Under the pieces are notes generated by a model. That model saw nothing but the letters and a program-made list of their open reading frames with translations. It had not been told where the DNA came from and searched no databases. Below are positions 34,619 to 43,722 of a stretch of 64,000 nucleotides of DNA, one piece after another. The stretch's first letter is position 1; the number at the start of each line of letters is the position of its first letter. The position numbers were made by a program, and so were the translations under genes. The DNA comes from Candidatus Scatomonas merdigallinarum (lineage in GTDB: Bacteria > Bacillota > Clostridia > Lachnospirales > Lachnospiraceae). The stretch covers positions 62,001 through 126,000 of the forward strand of contig DVKB01000019.1 of NCBI GenBank assembly GCA_018716305.1, written 5' to 3'.

Positions 34619-34646
34619 AAGGAGAGAAAGAAAAAGCAAACGAGAA

Positions 34647-34680
34647 ACAACTTGTATCTTACGGAACAATTCTTTATAAT
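34647..34680 (+). promoter_or_regulatory. araR promoter with overlapping AraR-type half operator
   Basis: TTGTAT at 34652-34657 and TATAAT at 34675-34680 have a 17-base spacer. ACAACTTGT at 34647-34655 covers the -35 box and is identical to an arm of the operator downstream, so binding there would block RNA polymerase. Confidence 0.7.
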
Positions 34681-34748
34681 AAGAACAGATAGGCGGATTG
34701 CATAGACCCGGGAAGACTGCGGGAAAAAAATTATACATATTATAAAAA

Positions 34749-34778
34749 ACAACTTGTCTATATGACCGTACAAGTTGT
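34749..34778. promoter_or_regulatory. AraR-type operator (perfect dyad)
   Basis: ACAACTTGT at 34749-34757 and ACAAGTTGT at 34770-34778 are perfect 9-base inverted arms, 12 bases apart, in the araR leader. AraR of Bacillus subtilis binds pairs of such sites with a TTGTAC-like core, so autoregulation is likely. Confidence 0.7.
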
Positions 34779-34806
34779 ATGATGTCTGTAAGGAGACAGG
34801 AAAGCT

Positions 34807-35898
34807 ATGGCAGGACAGGATGGCAAGACAAAATATTATAGTCTGATGGAAACGCTGAAACAGGCGATCCAGTCCGGAAAAATCGCTCCGGGGGAGAGGC
34901 TTCCCAGTGAAAATCAGCTGGCCGCGGAGTACGGGCTCAGCCGCCATACGGTCCGCAAGGCGCTGAATCTTCTGTCCGCGGAGGGATACATTGTCACGGA
35001 GCAGGGGAGAGGAACCTTCTGTTCGGAACGTCTGCTGCATATGAAGCGGTCCCACAATATCGCGGTGATTATTACGTACATTACAGATTATATTTTTCCC
35101 CGGCTGATCCAGGGCATGGACAATGTGCTCTCCGCCAACGGCTACAGCATTATTCTGAAAAGTACCGGAAACAGCCGGAAGATGGAAGCCCAGGCTCTGG
35201 AAGACATCCTGAAGAAGGACATTGACGGGCTGATTATCGAGCCCAGCAAAAGCCAGCTGGTGTGCCGTCACGAGGATCTGTACCGGGCTCTGGAAGAGTA
35301 TGAGATCCCTTACATTTTTATCCAGGGGATCTATGAACAGATGGCGGACCGGCCGCATATCCTGATGGACGACTGTCAGGGAGGATATCTGGTGACCAGG
35401 TATCTGCTGGATCTTCATCACCGCTGCATCGCCGGGATTTTTAAGGCGGATGATTTCCAGGGAAGAGAGCGGCACAAGGGGTATGTAAAAGCTCTGCAGG
35501 AAGCGGGAATCCCCTATGATCCGGATCTGGTGGTGTGGTTCCACACCGAGGACCGCAAAAGCAAACCGGTTCTGGCGGTGGAACAGATGCTGCGAAGACA
35601 GATCCCGGTGGACGCCTTTGTCTGCTACAACGATCAGATCGCCATGAGCGTCTGCCAGGAGCTGAAAAACCTGGGCAGGAGGATCCCGGAGGATATTTCT
35701 GTGACGGGATACGATAATTCTCTGTACGCCAGAGGAGATCTGTCCCTGACCACCATCGACCATCCCCAGGAAAAACTGGGAGAGATGGCGGCGGAACTGC
35801 TGCTGGAAAAAATCCGCCATGTGCCGGAAAGCCAAAGCCAGGTGGAACGGCTGATCGCCCCCCGGCTGATTATGGGAAATTCATGCCGGCCCCGCTGA
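34807..35898 (+). CDS. araR: GntR/LacI-type arabinose repressor
   Basis: A 363-residue chimeric regulator. Residues 8-75 are a GntR winged helix (IAPGERLPSENQLAAEYGLS, RHTVRKALNLLSAEGYI). Residues about 85-355 are a LacI/GalR periplasmic-binding-like effector domain, with the closing LTTIDHPQEKLGEMAAELLL. This domain order is that of AraR, which releases DNA on binding L-arabinose. It is followed directly by araA, araB and araD and preceded by two matching operators, so it probably represses the whole operon and itself. Confidence 0.93.
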   Translation: MAGQDGKTKYYSLMETLKQAIQSGKIAPGERLPSENQLAAEYGLSRHTVRKALNLLSAEGYIVTEQGRGTFCSERLLHMKRSHNIAVIITYITDYIFPRLIQGMDNVLSANGYSIILKSTGNSRKMEAQALEDILKKDIDGLIIEPSKSQLVCRHEDLYRALEEYEIPYIFIQGIYEQMADRPHILMDDCQGGYLVTRYLLDLHHRCIAGIFKADDFQGRERHKGYVKALQEAGIPYDPDLVVWFHTEDRKSKPVLAVEQMLRRQIPVDAFVCYNDQIAMSVCQELKNLGRRIPEDISVTGYDNSLYARGDLSLTTIDHPQEKLGEMAAELLLEKIRHVPESQSQVERLIAPRLIMGNSCRPR

Positions 35899-35950
35899 AG
35901 CGGACGCCGGATGGAAAATAAATTAAATAAAAAACAGGAGGATACCAAAA

Positions 35951-37447
35951 ATGAAAACAGGAAGAAACTACAAATTCTGGTTCTGCACAGGATCACAGGA
36001 TCTGTACGGAGACGAGTGTCTGCAGCATGTAGCGGAGCATTCCGCCATTATTGTGGAGGCGCTGAACAAATCCGGCAACCTGCCCTTCGAGGTAGTGCTG
36101 AAACCCACTCTGCTGACCAACGAAATGATCCGCCGCACCTTCAACGAGGCCAACGCGGACGAGGACTGCGCAGGCGTGATCACCTGGATGCACACCTTCT
36201 CCCCGGCAAAATCCTGGATCCTGGGACTTCAGGAGTTCCGGAAACCGCTGCTGCATCTGCACACGCAGTTTAATCAGGAGATCCCCTATGATACCATCGA
36301 CATGGATTTCATGAATGAGAACCAGTCCGCTCACGGCGGCCGTGAGTACGGCCACATCGTATCCCGTATGGGAATCGAGAGAAAGGTTATCGTAGGCTTC
36401 TGGGATGACAAGGCAGTCCAGGACAAGATCGCTTCCTGGATGCGCACAGCGGTAGGCGTAATGGAGAGTAGCCACATCCGCGTGATGCGTATTGCCGACA
36501 ACATGAGAAACGTAGCCGTTACCGAGGGCGACAAGGTAGAGGCACAGATTAAATTCGGCTGGGAAGTGGACGCTTACCCGGTAAATGAGATCGCCGAGGC
36601 AGTGGCCCAGGTATCCAAGGGAGATATCGAGGCCCTGGTGGAAGAGTACTACGACAAATACGAGATCCTGCTGGAGGGAAGAGATCCCAAGGAGTTCAGA
36701 GAGCATGTAGCTGTTCAGGCAGGCATCGAGATCGGATTTGAGAGATTCCTGGAGGAGAAGAATTACCAGGCTATCGTCACTCATTTCGGCGATCTGGGCG
36801 CGCTGAAGCAGCTTCCGGGCCTGGCAATCCAGAGACTGATGCAGAAGGGCTACGGCTTCGGCGCTGAGGGAGACTGGAAGACCGCCGCTATGGTGCGTCT
36901 GATGAAGATTATGACCGCCAACATGCCTAACGCCAAGGGAACCTCCATGCTGGAGGACTACACCTACAATCTGGTTCCGGGCAAAGAGGGCATCCTGGAA
37001 GCTCATATGCTGGAGATCTGCCCCTCCATCGCGGACGGCCCCATCAGCATCAAAGTTCAGCCTCTGAGCATGGGCGACAGAGAAGATCCCGCCAGACTGG
37101 TATTTACCTCCAAAGAAGGAAAGGGTATCGCTACTTCCCTGATCGATCTGGGCAACCGCTTCCGCCTGATCATCAACGAAGTAAACTGCAAGAAAGTGGA
37201 GAAACCCATGCCGAAGCTGCCGGTTGCCACTGCCTTCTGGACTCCGGAACCGAACCTGCAGGTGGGAACCGAAGCCTGGATCTACGCGGGCGGCGCTCAC
37301 CACACCGCTTTCTCCTACGATCTGACCACCGAGCAGATGGTAGACTGGGCAAACGCTATGGGCATCGAGAGCGTAGTCATCGACAAGGATACCACTATCC
37401 GGAACTTCAGAAACGAACTGAAATGGAATTCTGTATACTACAGATAA
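35951..37447 (+). CDS. araA: L-arabinose isomerase
   Basis: A 498-residue enzyme of standard length. WFCTGSQDLYG, GVITWMHTFSPAKSWI, LHTQFNQEIPYDTIDMDFMN and the metal-binding EDYTYNLVPGKEGILEAHMLE are diagnostic. It converts L-arabinose to L-ribulose with Mn2+. Codon choice looks more biased than in neighbouring genes, as expected for a highly expressed enzyme. AAACAGGAGG precedes the ATG. Confidence 0.98.
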   Translation: MKTGRNYKFWFCTGSQDLYGDECLQHVAEHSAIIVEALNKSGNLPFEVVLKPTLLTNEMIRRTFNEANADEDCAGVITWMHTFSPAKSWILGLQEFRKPLLHLHTQFNQEIPYDTIDMDFMNENQSAHGGREYGHIVSRMGIERKVIVGFWDDKAVQDKIASWMRTAVGVMESSHIRVMRIADNMRNVAVTEGDKVEAQIKFGWEVDAYPVNEIAEAVAQVSKGDIEALVEEYYDKYEILLEGRDPKEFREHVAVQAGIEIGFERFLEEKNYQAIVTHFGDLGALKQLPGLAIQRLMQKGYGFGAEGDWKTAAMVRLMKIMTANMPNAKGTSMLEDYTYNLVPGKEGILEAHMLEICPSIADGPISIKVQPLSMGDREDPARLVFTSKEGKGIATSLIDLGNRFRLIINEVNCKKVEKPMPKLPVATAFWTPEPNLQVGTEAWIYAGGAHHTAFSYDLTTEQMVDWANAMGIESVVIDKDTTIRNFRNELKWNSVYYR

Positions 37448-37470
37448 AACAGGGCGAAAGTCAGGAAGTC

Positions 37471-37497
37471 ATGCGTCTCCCCGCTAGGAGAACGCAT
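37471..37497 (+). promoter_or_regulatory. Intercistronic hairpin between araA and araB
   Basis: ATGCGT (37471-37476) with CTCC pairs with GGAG and ACGCAT (37492-37497) around a 6-base loop. No T tract follows, so it is more likely a transcript-stability or processing element than a terminator. Confidence 0.5.
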
Positions 37498-37561
37498 GGC
37501 TTTGCCTGCATTCCTGCATACCAATAGAAAAAGGGGGAAGGCTTTCAAAGCCATAGGACAG

Positions 37562-39151
37562 ATGGATAGAAAAGAAGAAATTTTAGCTGGAAAAACATAT
37601 CTGGGCATTGAGTTCGGATCCACCAGGATCAAAGCGGTGCTCACCGGCGAGGACTACCAGCCCATCGCTTCCGGAGCCCATGACTGGGAAAACCGTCTGG
37701 AGGACGGAGTGTGGACCTACACCCTGGAGGATATCTGGACCGGGCTCCAGGACTGCTACAGCAGCCTGGCAAAAGACGTACAGGAAAAATACGGGGCGGA
37801 GCTTACCACTGTAGGCGCCATCGGCATCAGCGCCATGATGCACGGCTACATGGTATTTGACAAAGACGGGAAACTTCTGGCGCCCTTCCGGACCTGGAGA
37901 AATACGATTACGGAAGAGGCTTCCGAAAAACTGACGGAGCTGTTCCAGTTCACCATTCCGCAGAGATGGAGCATTGCCCATCTGTATCAGTGTATCCTGG
38001 AGGGAAAAGAGCATGTAAAGGATATTGATTACATGACCACCCTGGCAGGGTATATTCAGTGGAAACTCACCGGAAGAAAGGTCCTGGGCGTAGGCGACGC
38101 TTCCGGAATGTTCCCCATCGATTCCGCTACCGGAACTTACTACGCGGACATGGTGGAAAAATTTGAGAAACTCATGGAGGGCAAATATCCCTGGAAGCTG
38201 CTGGATATTATGCCGGAAGTTCTCTCCGCGGGAGAGGACGCAGGTTCCCTGACGGCGGAGGGTGCCGCTCTGCTGGATGTATCCGGAAAGCTGCAGGCCG
38301 GAATTCCCCTGTGTCCGCCGGAGGGCGATGTGGGAACCGGCATGGTTGCCACCAACAGCGTAGCTCAGCGCACCGGCAATGTGTCTGCCGGCACCAGCAT
38401 TTTTGCCATGCTGGTTCTGGATCGGGAACTGCGCAGCACCCGCCCGGAGGTAGAGCTGGTAGTAGGACCGGACAGAAGCCAGGTGGCTATGGCCCACTGC
38501 AACAACTGCACCTCCGACCTGAACGCCTGGATGGGACTGTTCAAAGAATTCGCGGACACCATGGGCATGGATGTAAACATGGGAGATCTGTTTGTGAAGA
38601 TGTTCCGCAAAGCTATGGAGGGAGACGGAGACTGCGGAGGCCTGATGGCTTACAATTATTTCTCCGGGGAGCCCATCACCAAGCTGGATGAGGGACGCCC
38701 GCTGTTTGTGCGCAAACCGGACAGCGCTTTCAATCTGGCAAACTTTATGAGAGTGAATATTTATTCCGCCCTGGCAACCTTAAAGATCGGCGTGGACATC
38801 CTGATGAAGGATGAAAAGGTGGAGGTAGACCGCCTCACCGGACACGGCGGATTCTTTAAGACCAAAGGAGTGGGCCAGAATCTCATGGCCGCTGCTCTGC
38901 ACACCCCGGTAACCGTCATGGAGACTGCCGGAGAGGGCGGAGCCTGGGGTATCGCTCTGCTGGCCGCCTACCGCAAGGATCACCGGGAAGGCGAGAGCCT
39001 GGCGGATTACCTGCAGAACAGAGTGTTCGCGGGACAGGAGGGAGAGACCGTTGCTCCCGATCCCAGGGACGAGGCGGCCATTGATGCCTTTATCGAGAGC
39101 TATAAAGCCTGCCTGGCAGCTGAGAGAGCGGCCGTGGAGACTCTGAAATAA
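37562..39151 (+). CDS. araB: L-ribulokinase (FGGY family)
   Basis: A 529-residue carbohydrate kinase. The N-terminal phosphate loop is [15 protein letters not shown]; the central [12 protein letters not shown] and RTWRNTIT and the C-terminal [20 protein letters not shown] are FGGY features. Between araA and araD it must be the L-ribulose kinase. The frame is open upstream, but residues before [15 protein letters not shown] have no family counterpart, so the ATG at 37562 is chosen; its ribosome site (AGGA three bases away) is weak, and the GGGGGAAGG further up lies next to a small hairpin. Confidence 0.93.
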   Translation: MDRKEEILAGKTYLGIEFGSTRIKAVLTGEDYQPIASGAHDWENRLEDGVWTYTLEDIWTGLQDCYSSLAKDVQEKYGAELTTVGAIGISAMMHGYMVFDKDGKLLAPFRTWRNTITEEASEKLTELFQFTIPQRWSIAHLYQCILEGKEHVKDIDYMTTLAGYIQWKLTGRKVLGVGDASGMFPIDSATGTYYADMVEKFEKLMEGKYPWKLLDIMPEVLSAGEDAGSLTAEGAALLDVSGKLQAGIPLCPPEGDVGTGMVATNSVAQRTGNVSAGTSIFAMLVLDRELRSTRPEVELVVGPDRSQVAMAHCNNCTSDLNAWMGLFKEFADTMGMDVNMGDLFVKMFRKAMEGDGDCGGLMAYNYFSGEPITKLDEGRPLFVRKPDSAFNLANFMRVNIYSALATLKIGVDILMKDEKVEVDRLTGHGGFFKTKGVGQNLMAAALHTPVTVMETAGEGGAWGIALLAAYRKDHREGESLADYLQNRVFAGQEGETVAPDPRDEAAIDAFIESYKACLAAERAAVETLK

Positions 39152-39183
39152 TCTGACCTGAACAGGAAAGGAAGGAAACAGCA

Positions 39184-39867
39184 ATGCTGGAAGAACTGAA
39201 AAAGAAAGTTTATGAAGCAAATATGGATCTGCCGAAATACGGCCTGGTAACCTTTACCTGGGGAAATGCCAGCGCCATCGACCGGGAAACCGGATACTTT
39301 GTCATCAAACCCAGCGGCGTGGACTATGATAAACTGACCCCGGACGATATGGTGGTTATGGATCTGAATATGAACAAGATCGAGGGAAAACTGAAACCCT
39401 CCTCTGACACAGCCACCCACTGCGAGCTGTACAAGGCATTTCCGGAGATCGGAGGCGTGGTTCACACCCATTCTACCTGGGCCACCAGCTGGGCGCAGTC
39501 CGGACGCTCCATTCCCTGCTACGGAACAACTCACGCGGATTACATCTACGGTGAAGTTCCCTGCCTGCGGAATCTGACCAAGGAAGAACTGGAGGATTAC
39601 GAGGTAAATACCGGAAAGCTCATTGTGGAGCATTTTAAACAGGCTGACGTGGTGGCGGTGCCCTGCTGCCTGTGCAAGAACCATGGACCCTTTACCTGGG
39701 GCAAGGACGCGGCGGAAGCGGTTCACAACGCCGTGGTTCTGGAAGAGGTTGCGAAAATGGCCGCTATCTGCGAAATGGTGAATCCCAAAGCAGCGCCGGC
39801 TCCCCAGTGCCTGCAGGATAAGCACTATTACAGAAAACACGGGGCAAATGCCTATTACGGACAGTAA
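39184..39867 (+). CDS. araD: L-ribulose-5-phosphate 4-epimerase
   Basis: A 227-residue class II aldolase-fold enzyme. Asp75 and the zinc ligands His94 and His96 ([12 protein letters not shown]) match AraD, and the third His lies in [10 protein letters not shown]. It epimerises L-ribulose 5-phosphate to D-xylulose 5-phosphate, feeding the pentose phosphate pathway. It is the last gene of the arabinose operon; no arabinose transporter is present in the operon. Confidence 0.96.
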   Translation: MLEELKKKVYEANMDLPKYGLVTFTWGNASAIDRETGYFVIKPSGVDYDKLTPDDMVVMDLNMNKIEGKLKPSSDTATHCELYKAFPEIGGVVHTHSTWATSWAQSGRSIPCYGTTHADYIYGEVPCLRNLTKEELEDYEVNTGKLIVEHFKQADVVAVPCCLCKNHGPFTWGKDAAEAVHNAVVLEEVAKMAAICEMVNPKAAPAPQCLQDKHYYRKHGANAYYGQ

Positions 39868-39889
39868 AACGCAGCGAAAAAAATTATAA

Positions 39890-39945
39890 AAAGTCCCCCT
39901 GGAATCCGGGAATGTCTCAAATCCCGGTCTTCGGGGGATTTTTTA
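39890..39945 (+). terminator. Rho-independent terminator after araD
   Basis: AAAAAGTCCCCC pairs with CGGGGGATTTTTT, with ATCCGGGA pairing TCCCGG further in. The tail is T6. Confidence 0.85.
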
Positions 39946-39985
39946 TACCCTGGCGAGTCCAAGGGCGTCTGCCTGCCGGGCGGCC

Positions 39986-40999
39986 TTATTTGCGGGAGGC
40001 CCGGGCGCAGGTTTTTCCCTGTATAAATTTGCAGTCAACGATTGTGTGCGCGGGCCGGGCGGGAGGATTCAGAATAGACTGAAAAAGCTTTAAAGCCAGC
40101 TGAGGGATATCCTGTTCCACAGTTGTAAGAGGCATGAATAAATAATCGTCCAGGATATGGTCAAATCCGCAGACAGAAAGGGTGCCGGGGATCGATATAT
40201 GGAGCAGCAGAGCCTCATTGATGACCCCCAGAGCGATCATGTCATTGGCGCAGATCACCGCGGTAGGCATTTCTTCCAGAGAAAGAAAATACTGCAGAGC
40301 CCTTTTTCCCAGGGAAACGTCCAGGGCGCTGCCCTCCCGGTATATGTACTCCGGGATCACCGGAAGGTCTTTGGCTTTAAGAAAATCCAGGAATCCGCGA
40401 AAACGGTTTTCCACAGTTTCCAGAGCGTACCTGGGGGCGATAAACGCGATTCTTCTGTGCCCCAGATTGCAGAGGTAAGAGACCACCTTGTTCATGATGT
40501 AATAATTTTCCGAGGTTACGAGAGACACCTGTGAAGAGGTATCTTTTCGGTCCAGGGCAACAATAGGGATCTCTATATCGTTAAACAGTTCGTGGGAGAC
40601 TCCCTCTGTAAGGATAATGCCGACGCACCGCTTGGCAAGACACAATTCCAGGTATGCCCGCTCTTTTTCTATATCATTTTCCGTGTCGCAGATCAGAAGA
40701 GTATACCGCTCTCTGAAACAGATATTGTTCAGTTCCATAATCAGATGTGTATAAAAAGGGTTGTTGATATCCTGAATAAATACAGCGATGGTGTGGGAAG
40801 ACTTTGAGAAAATCTGCTTAATCGTTTCATTGGGCACATATTTGTATTTTTTGATTACCTGTTCTACCATCCTTCTGGTTTTTTCCGTACACTGTTCGGG
40901 ATGATTGATGACCCTCGATACAGTGGCGGTGGATACGCCCGCGATCTGCGCGATTTCCCGAATCCCCAGAAAGGATTTTTTTCTGGGACGCTTTTCCAT
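39986..40999 (-). CDS. LacI family transcriptional regulator
   Basis: A 337-residue repressor. The N-terminal helix-turn-helix and hinge are GIREIAQIAGVSTATVSRVI followed by NHPEQCTEKTRRMVEQVI; the sugar-binding domain follows (TIAVFIQDINNPFYTHLI, LGHRRIAFIAP, PTAVICANDMIALGV). It is divergent from the glycyl radical enzyme operon. Palindromes of one sequence type lie beside its own start and beside the operon promoter, so it probably controls both. The start ATG at 40997-40999 follows AAGGAG; the frame is open upstream but that part has no support. Confidence 0.93.
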   Translation of the reverse strand: MEKRPRKKSFLGIREIAQIAGVSTATVSRVINHPEQCTEKTRRMVEQVIKKYKYVPNETIKQIFSKSSHTIAVFIQDINNPFYTHLIMELNNICFRERYTLLICDTENDIEKERAYLELCLAKRCVGIILTEGVSHELFNDIEIPIVALDRKDTSSQVSLVTSENYYIMNKVVSYLCNLGHRRIAFIAPRYALETVENRFRGFLDFLKAKDLPVIPEYIYREGSALDVSLGKRALQYFLSLEEMPTAVICANDMIALGVINEALLLHISIPGTLSVCGFDHILDDYLFMPLTTVEQDIPQLALKLFQSILNPPARPAHTIVDCKFIQGKTCARASRK

Positions 41000-41022
41000 A
41001 AATACCACTCCTTCACACAAAA

Positions 41023-41037
41023 TGTAACAATGTTTCA
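41023..41037. promoter_or_regulatory. LacI-type operator beside the regulator gene
   Basis: TGTAACA-A-TGTTTCA is a near-perfect dyad (one mismatch) lying just upstream of the regulator's ribosome site. It shares TGTAACA with the operator at 41264-41277, which supports autoregulation. Confidence 0.6.
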
Positions 41038-41219
41038 ATAAAACGCATAAAAGGGCATGGGACACAAAGCCTTTTGCCGCTTTTTTCATTCTACCACATT
41101 TTTCTGGAAAATTCCCTGCTTTTATGCGGATTCTTAAAAGTTTTACAGATTTGAACTGTGATACTGCACAAAAAAACATCTGAAAACCTATGCAGGATAG
41201 ATGAAAAATACAAAAGGGA

Positions 41220-41249
41220 TTGACATATCAGGAATAGTGAGAATATAAT
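41220..41249 (+). promoter_or_regulatory. Sigma-A promoter of the glycyl radical enzyme operon
   Basis: A consensus TTGACA at 41220-41225 and a consensus TATAAT at 41244-41249 have an 18-base spacer. Apart from this promoter and the two operators, the 309-base divergent gap shows nothing else I recognise. Confidence 0.8.
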
Positions 41250-41263
41250 AAGACAAAACAAAA

Positions 41264-41277
41264 TGTAACAAGTTACA
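41264..41277. promoter_or_regulatory. LacI-type operator just downstream of the operon promoter
   Basis: TGTAACAAGTTACA is a perfect 14-base palindrome about 14 bases after the -10 box, where bound repressor would block transcription initiation or early elongation. Confidence 0.75.
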
Positions 41278-41308
41278 AATATAAATAATCAGGAAATGGA
41301 GGAGGATC

Positions 41309-43720
41309 ATGAACGAGAGGATCCGGAAATTGCGGAAAGAGTTAATGGAACAGAAACCTTTTGTGGACGCGGAACGGTGCAGGATCTTTACGGAATCCAT
41401 GAAGAGGACAGACGGACTTCCCATCATTCTGAGAAGAGCCATGAGTTTTGACGAAGTACTCAGCAAAATGACCGTGTGGGTAAAGCCCGGGGAACTGATT
41501 GCGGGCAATCAGTCCAGGACAGCCAAGGGGGCGCCGATTTATCCGGAATATTCAGCCCAGTGGATTCTGGATGAGCTGGATGGGAAGCCTTACCGCTGGG
41601 AGAACCGGCCGGGGGATAAATTTTACATTACTCCGGAAGATGAAAAGGTTGTCAGGGAATGCGCGGAGTACTGGAATGGAAAAACAGTGTACGACTATGT
41701 CAGAAAAAATCTCCCGGAAGAGATCAACGCTGCCTGGGACGCAGGCGTGACGGACGAAACCTGGGTATGCGGAGCGGGGCTGGGAAACGAGATTCCGGAC
41801 TATAAGCTGGTAGTTGAAAAGGGCCTGGAGGACGTTATGAGGAGGATCCGGGAAAAAGCCGACAGCCTGGACATGCTGGAGCCGGATTCATTAAAGAAAA
41901 AACAGTTCCTGGACGCCGCCATGATAGGAAACCGGGCGGTGGTAAAGTTCGCGGAGCGGATCAGCGATAAATGCAAAGAAGAGGCGGAGAAGTGCGGGGA
42001 TCCCGCCTGCAGGCAAGAGCTGCTGGAGCTGTCCCGGGTATGCGGAAATGTTCCGCTGCATCCGGCGCAAACCTTCCAGGAAGCGGTGCAGTCTATTTTT
42101 ATCATTCTGCTGGCGGTGCATCTGGAATCCAACGGTCACGCCATTTCTCTGGGAAGATTCGATCAGTATGTATATCCTCTGTACAAAAAAGATCTGGAGG
42201 AGGGCCGGATCACCCGGGAACGGGCCCTGGAAATCCTGGAGTGCTTTTTCATTAAATGCAATGAGATCAACAAGCTTCGCTCCTGGCCGGATACGGAATT
42301 CTTTATGGGATATCAGATGTTCATTAACATGGCGGTATGCGGCCAGACAGTTGACGGAAAGGACGCCACCAACGATGTGTCCTTGCTCTGTATTCAGGCC
42401 TGCCGGGAACTGAAACTGATTACCCCGTCGGTATCTGTCAAATATTTTGACGGAACCACAGACCAGGTGCTTCTGGAAGCCCTGGAGGCAGCCATCGAAC
42501 ATCAGGGAGGCATGCCGGCGTTTTACAACGACAATGCCTTTATCAAGATCATGCGCAGAATGGGCGTGGCGGAAGAGGATCTGGTGGACTGGAGTCCTGA
42601 CGGCTGCATCGAGGCCTCCATTCCGGGCAAATGGGATTTTGCCGCCAAAGGCCCCTGGCTCAGCATTGAGAAAGTGCTGGAGATTACTCTCAATGACGGG
42701 GTGGATCCCGGAACCGGAAGGCTTTTCAAGGCTACAGACCGAAAAATGAGAGACTGCGCTTCTATTCAGGAAGTTTTTGAAGAGTATAAGAAAATGCTGA
42801 AATACTTTATGGATCTCAACTGCCTGACGGAGCATATCAACGACGACGTGCACATCCGGTATGACCTGAACGCCTTCCGCTCTTCTCTGGTGGAAGACTG
42901 CATCGGAAGGTGCCTGGATCTGGTGGAAGGGGGATCCCTGTACTCCGCGGACGGAGGGCCCACGGCAGGAACCATCAGCGCCGGGGACGCCATGACCGCC
43001 CTGGAATATCTGGTGTTTGACAAAAAAATCCTGACCATGGATCAGGTGCTTCACGCCTGCGCCACCAATTTCCAGGACGATGCTGCCTCACCCTCCGGAA
43101 AAGAGATTCAGGGAATGATGAAAAATAAAGTCCCCAAATTTGGAAACGATGACGATTACGCGGATAAATGGGTGGTGGCCATTGAGGAATTTGTGGGGTC
43201 CAGCCTGAACAACAATTACAAGAGCTCCAAATACGGAAAAGGCCCCGTGCCCTGCTGCTTTGCCTACAGCCAGAGCCCGGTGACGGGAAATATCTCCTTT
43301 GGAAGCAGAATCGGCGCCACGCCGGAGGGACGTTCCGCCGGGGAACCGGTAAACAACGGTGTTTCACCCGCCAACGGATCCGAGCGGACCGGGGCGACAG
43401 CCGCCTGCAATTCTGTCAGCAAGATTCCCACCATCTGGGATCAGAAAGGAAACATCTTTAATATGAGGCTGGCGCCCTCCTCCATCGCGGACCGGGAATC
43501 CAGGGAGAAAATTGTGGCCATGATCCGGACCTTTTTCAGCAAGGACGCGGAACAGATCCAGTTCAATGTGGTGGACAATGAGACACTGAAGAAAGCGCAG
43601 AAAAATCCGGAGGATTATCCGGATCTGATGGTGAGAGTATCCGGCTACAGCGCTCTGTTTACCTCTTTGAGCGAATCCTGCCAGAATGACGTTATCAACC
43701 GGACCGAGGTAGAACTGTAA
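41309..43720 (+). CDS. Glycyl radical enzyme of the dehydratase/eliminase branch (PFL-like), substrate unknown
   Basis: An 803-residue enzyme. The active-site loop DGCIEAS gives the thiyl radical Cys433 and general base Glu435; the C-terminal radical loop MVRVSGYSALFTSL gives Gly779. A single Cys followed by x-Glu separates dehydratases and eliminases (glycerol or propanediol dehydratase, hydroxyproline dehydratase, choline lyase) from pyruvate formate-lyase, which has two adjacent Cys. Other family segments are HLESNGHAISLGRFDQY, GGMPAFYNDNAF and FGNDDDYADKW. Oxygen-sensitive and cytoplasmic. It heads an operon with its activase, a sugar importer, two kinases and an aldolase, so the substrate is probably a sugar breakdown product, polyol or diol; the exact reaction cannot be read from the sequence. 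Confidence 0.92.
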   Translation: MNERIRKLRKELMEQKPFVDAERCRIFTESMKRTDGLPIILRRAMSFDEVLSKMTVWVKPGELIAGNQSRTAKGAPIYPEYSAQWILDELDGKPYRWENRPGDKFYITPEDEKVVRECAEYWNGKTVYDYVRKNLPEEINAAWDAGVTDETWVCGAGLGNEIPDYKLVVEKGLEDVMRRIREKADSLDMLEPDSLKKKQFLDAAMIGNRAVVKFAERISDKCKEEAEKCGDPACRQELLELSRVCGNVPLHPAQTFQEAVQSIFIILLAVHLESNGHAISLGRFDQYVYPLYKKDLEEGRITRERALEILECFFIKCNEINKLRSWPDTEFFMGYQMFINMAVCGQTVDGKDATNDVSLLCIQACRELKLITPSVSVKYFDGTTDQVLLEALEAAIEHQGGMPAFYNDNAFIKIMRRMGVAEEDLVDWSPDGCIEASIPGKWDFAAKGPWLSIEKVLEITLNDGVDPGTGRLFKATDRKMRDCASIQEVFEEYKKMLKYFMDLNCLTEHINDDVHIRYDLNAFRSSLVEDCIGRCLDLVEGGSLYSADGGPTAGTISAGDAMTALEYLVFDKKILTMDQVLHACATNFQDDAASPSGKEIQGMMKNKVPKFGNDDDYADKWVVAIEEFVGSSLNNNYKSSKYGKGPVPCCFAYSQSPVTGNISFGSRIGATPEGRSAGEPVNNGVSPANGSERTGATAACNSVSKIPTIWDQKGNIFNMRLAPSSIADRESREKIVAMIRTFFSKDAEQIQFNVVDNETLKKAQKNPEDYPDLMVRVSGYSALFTSLSESCQNDVINRTEVEL

Positions 43721-43722
43721 CC

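Noticed and set aside
41309-43720. Pyruvate formate-lyase
   Set aside because: The active-site loop has one Cys in GCIE rather than the adjacent Cys pair of pyruvate formate-lyase, and the activase carries two extra ferredoxin clusters.
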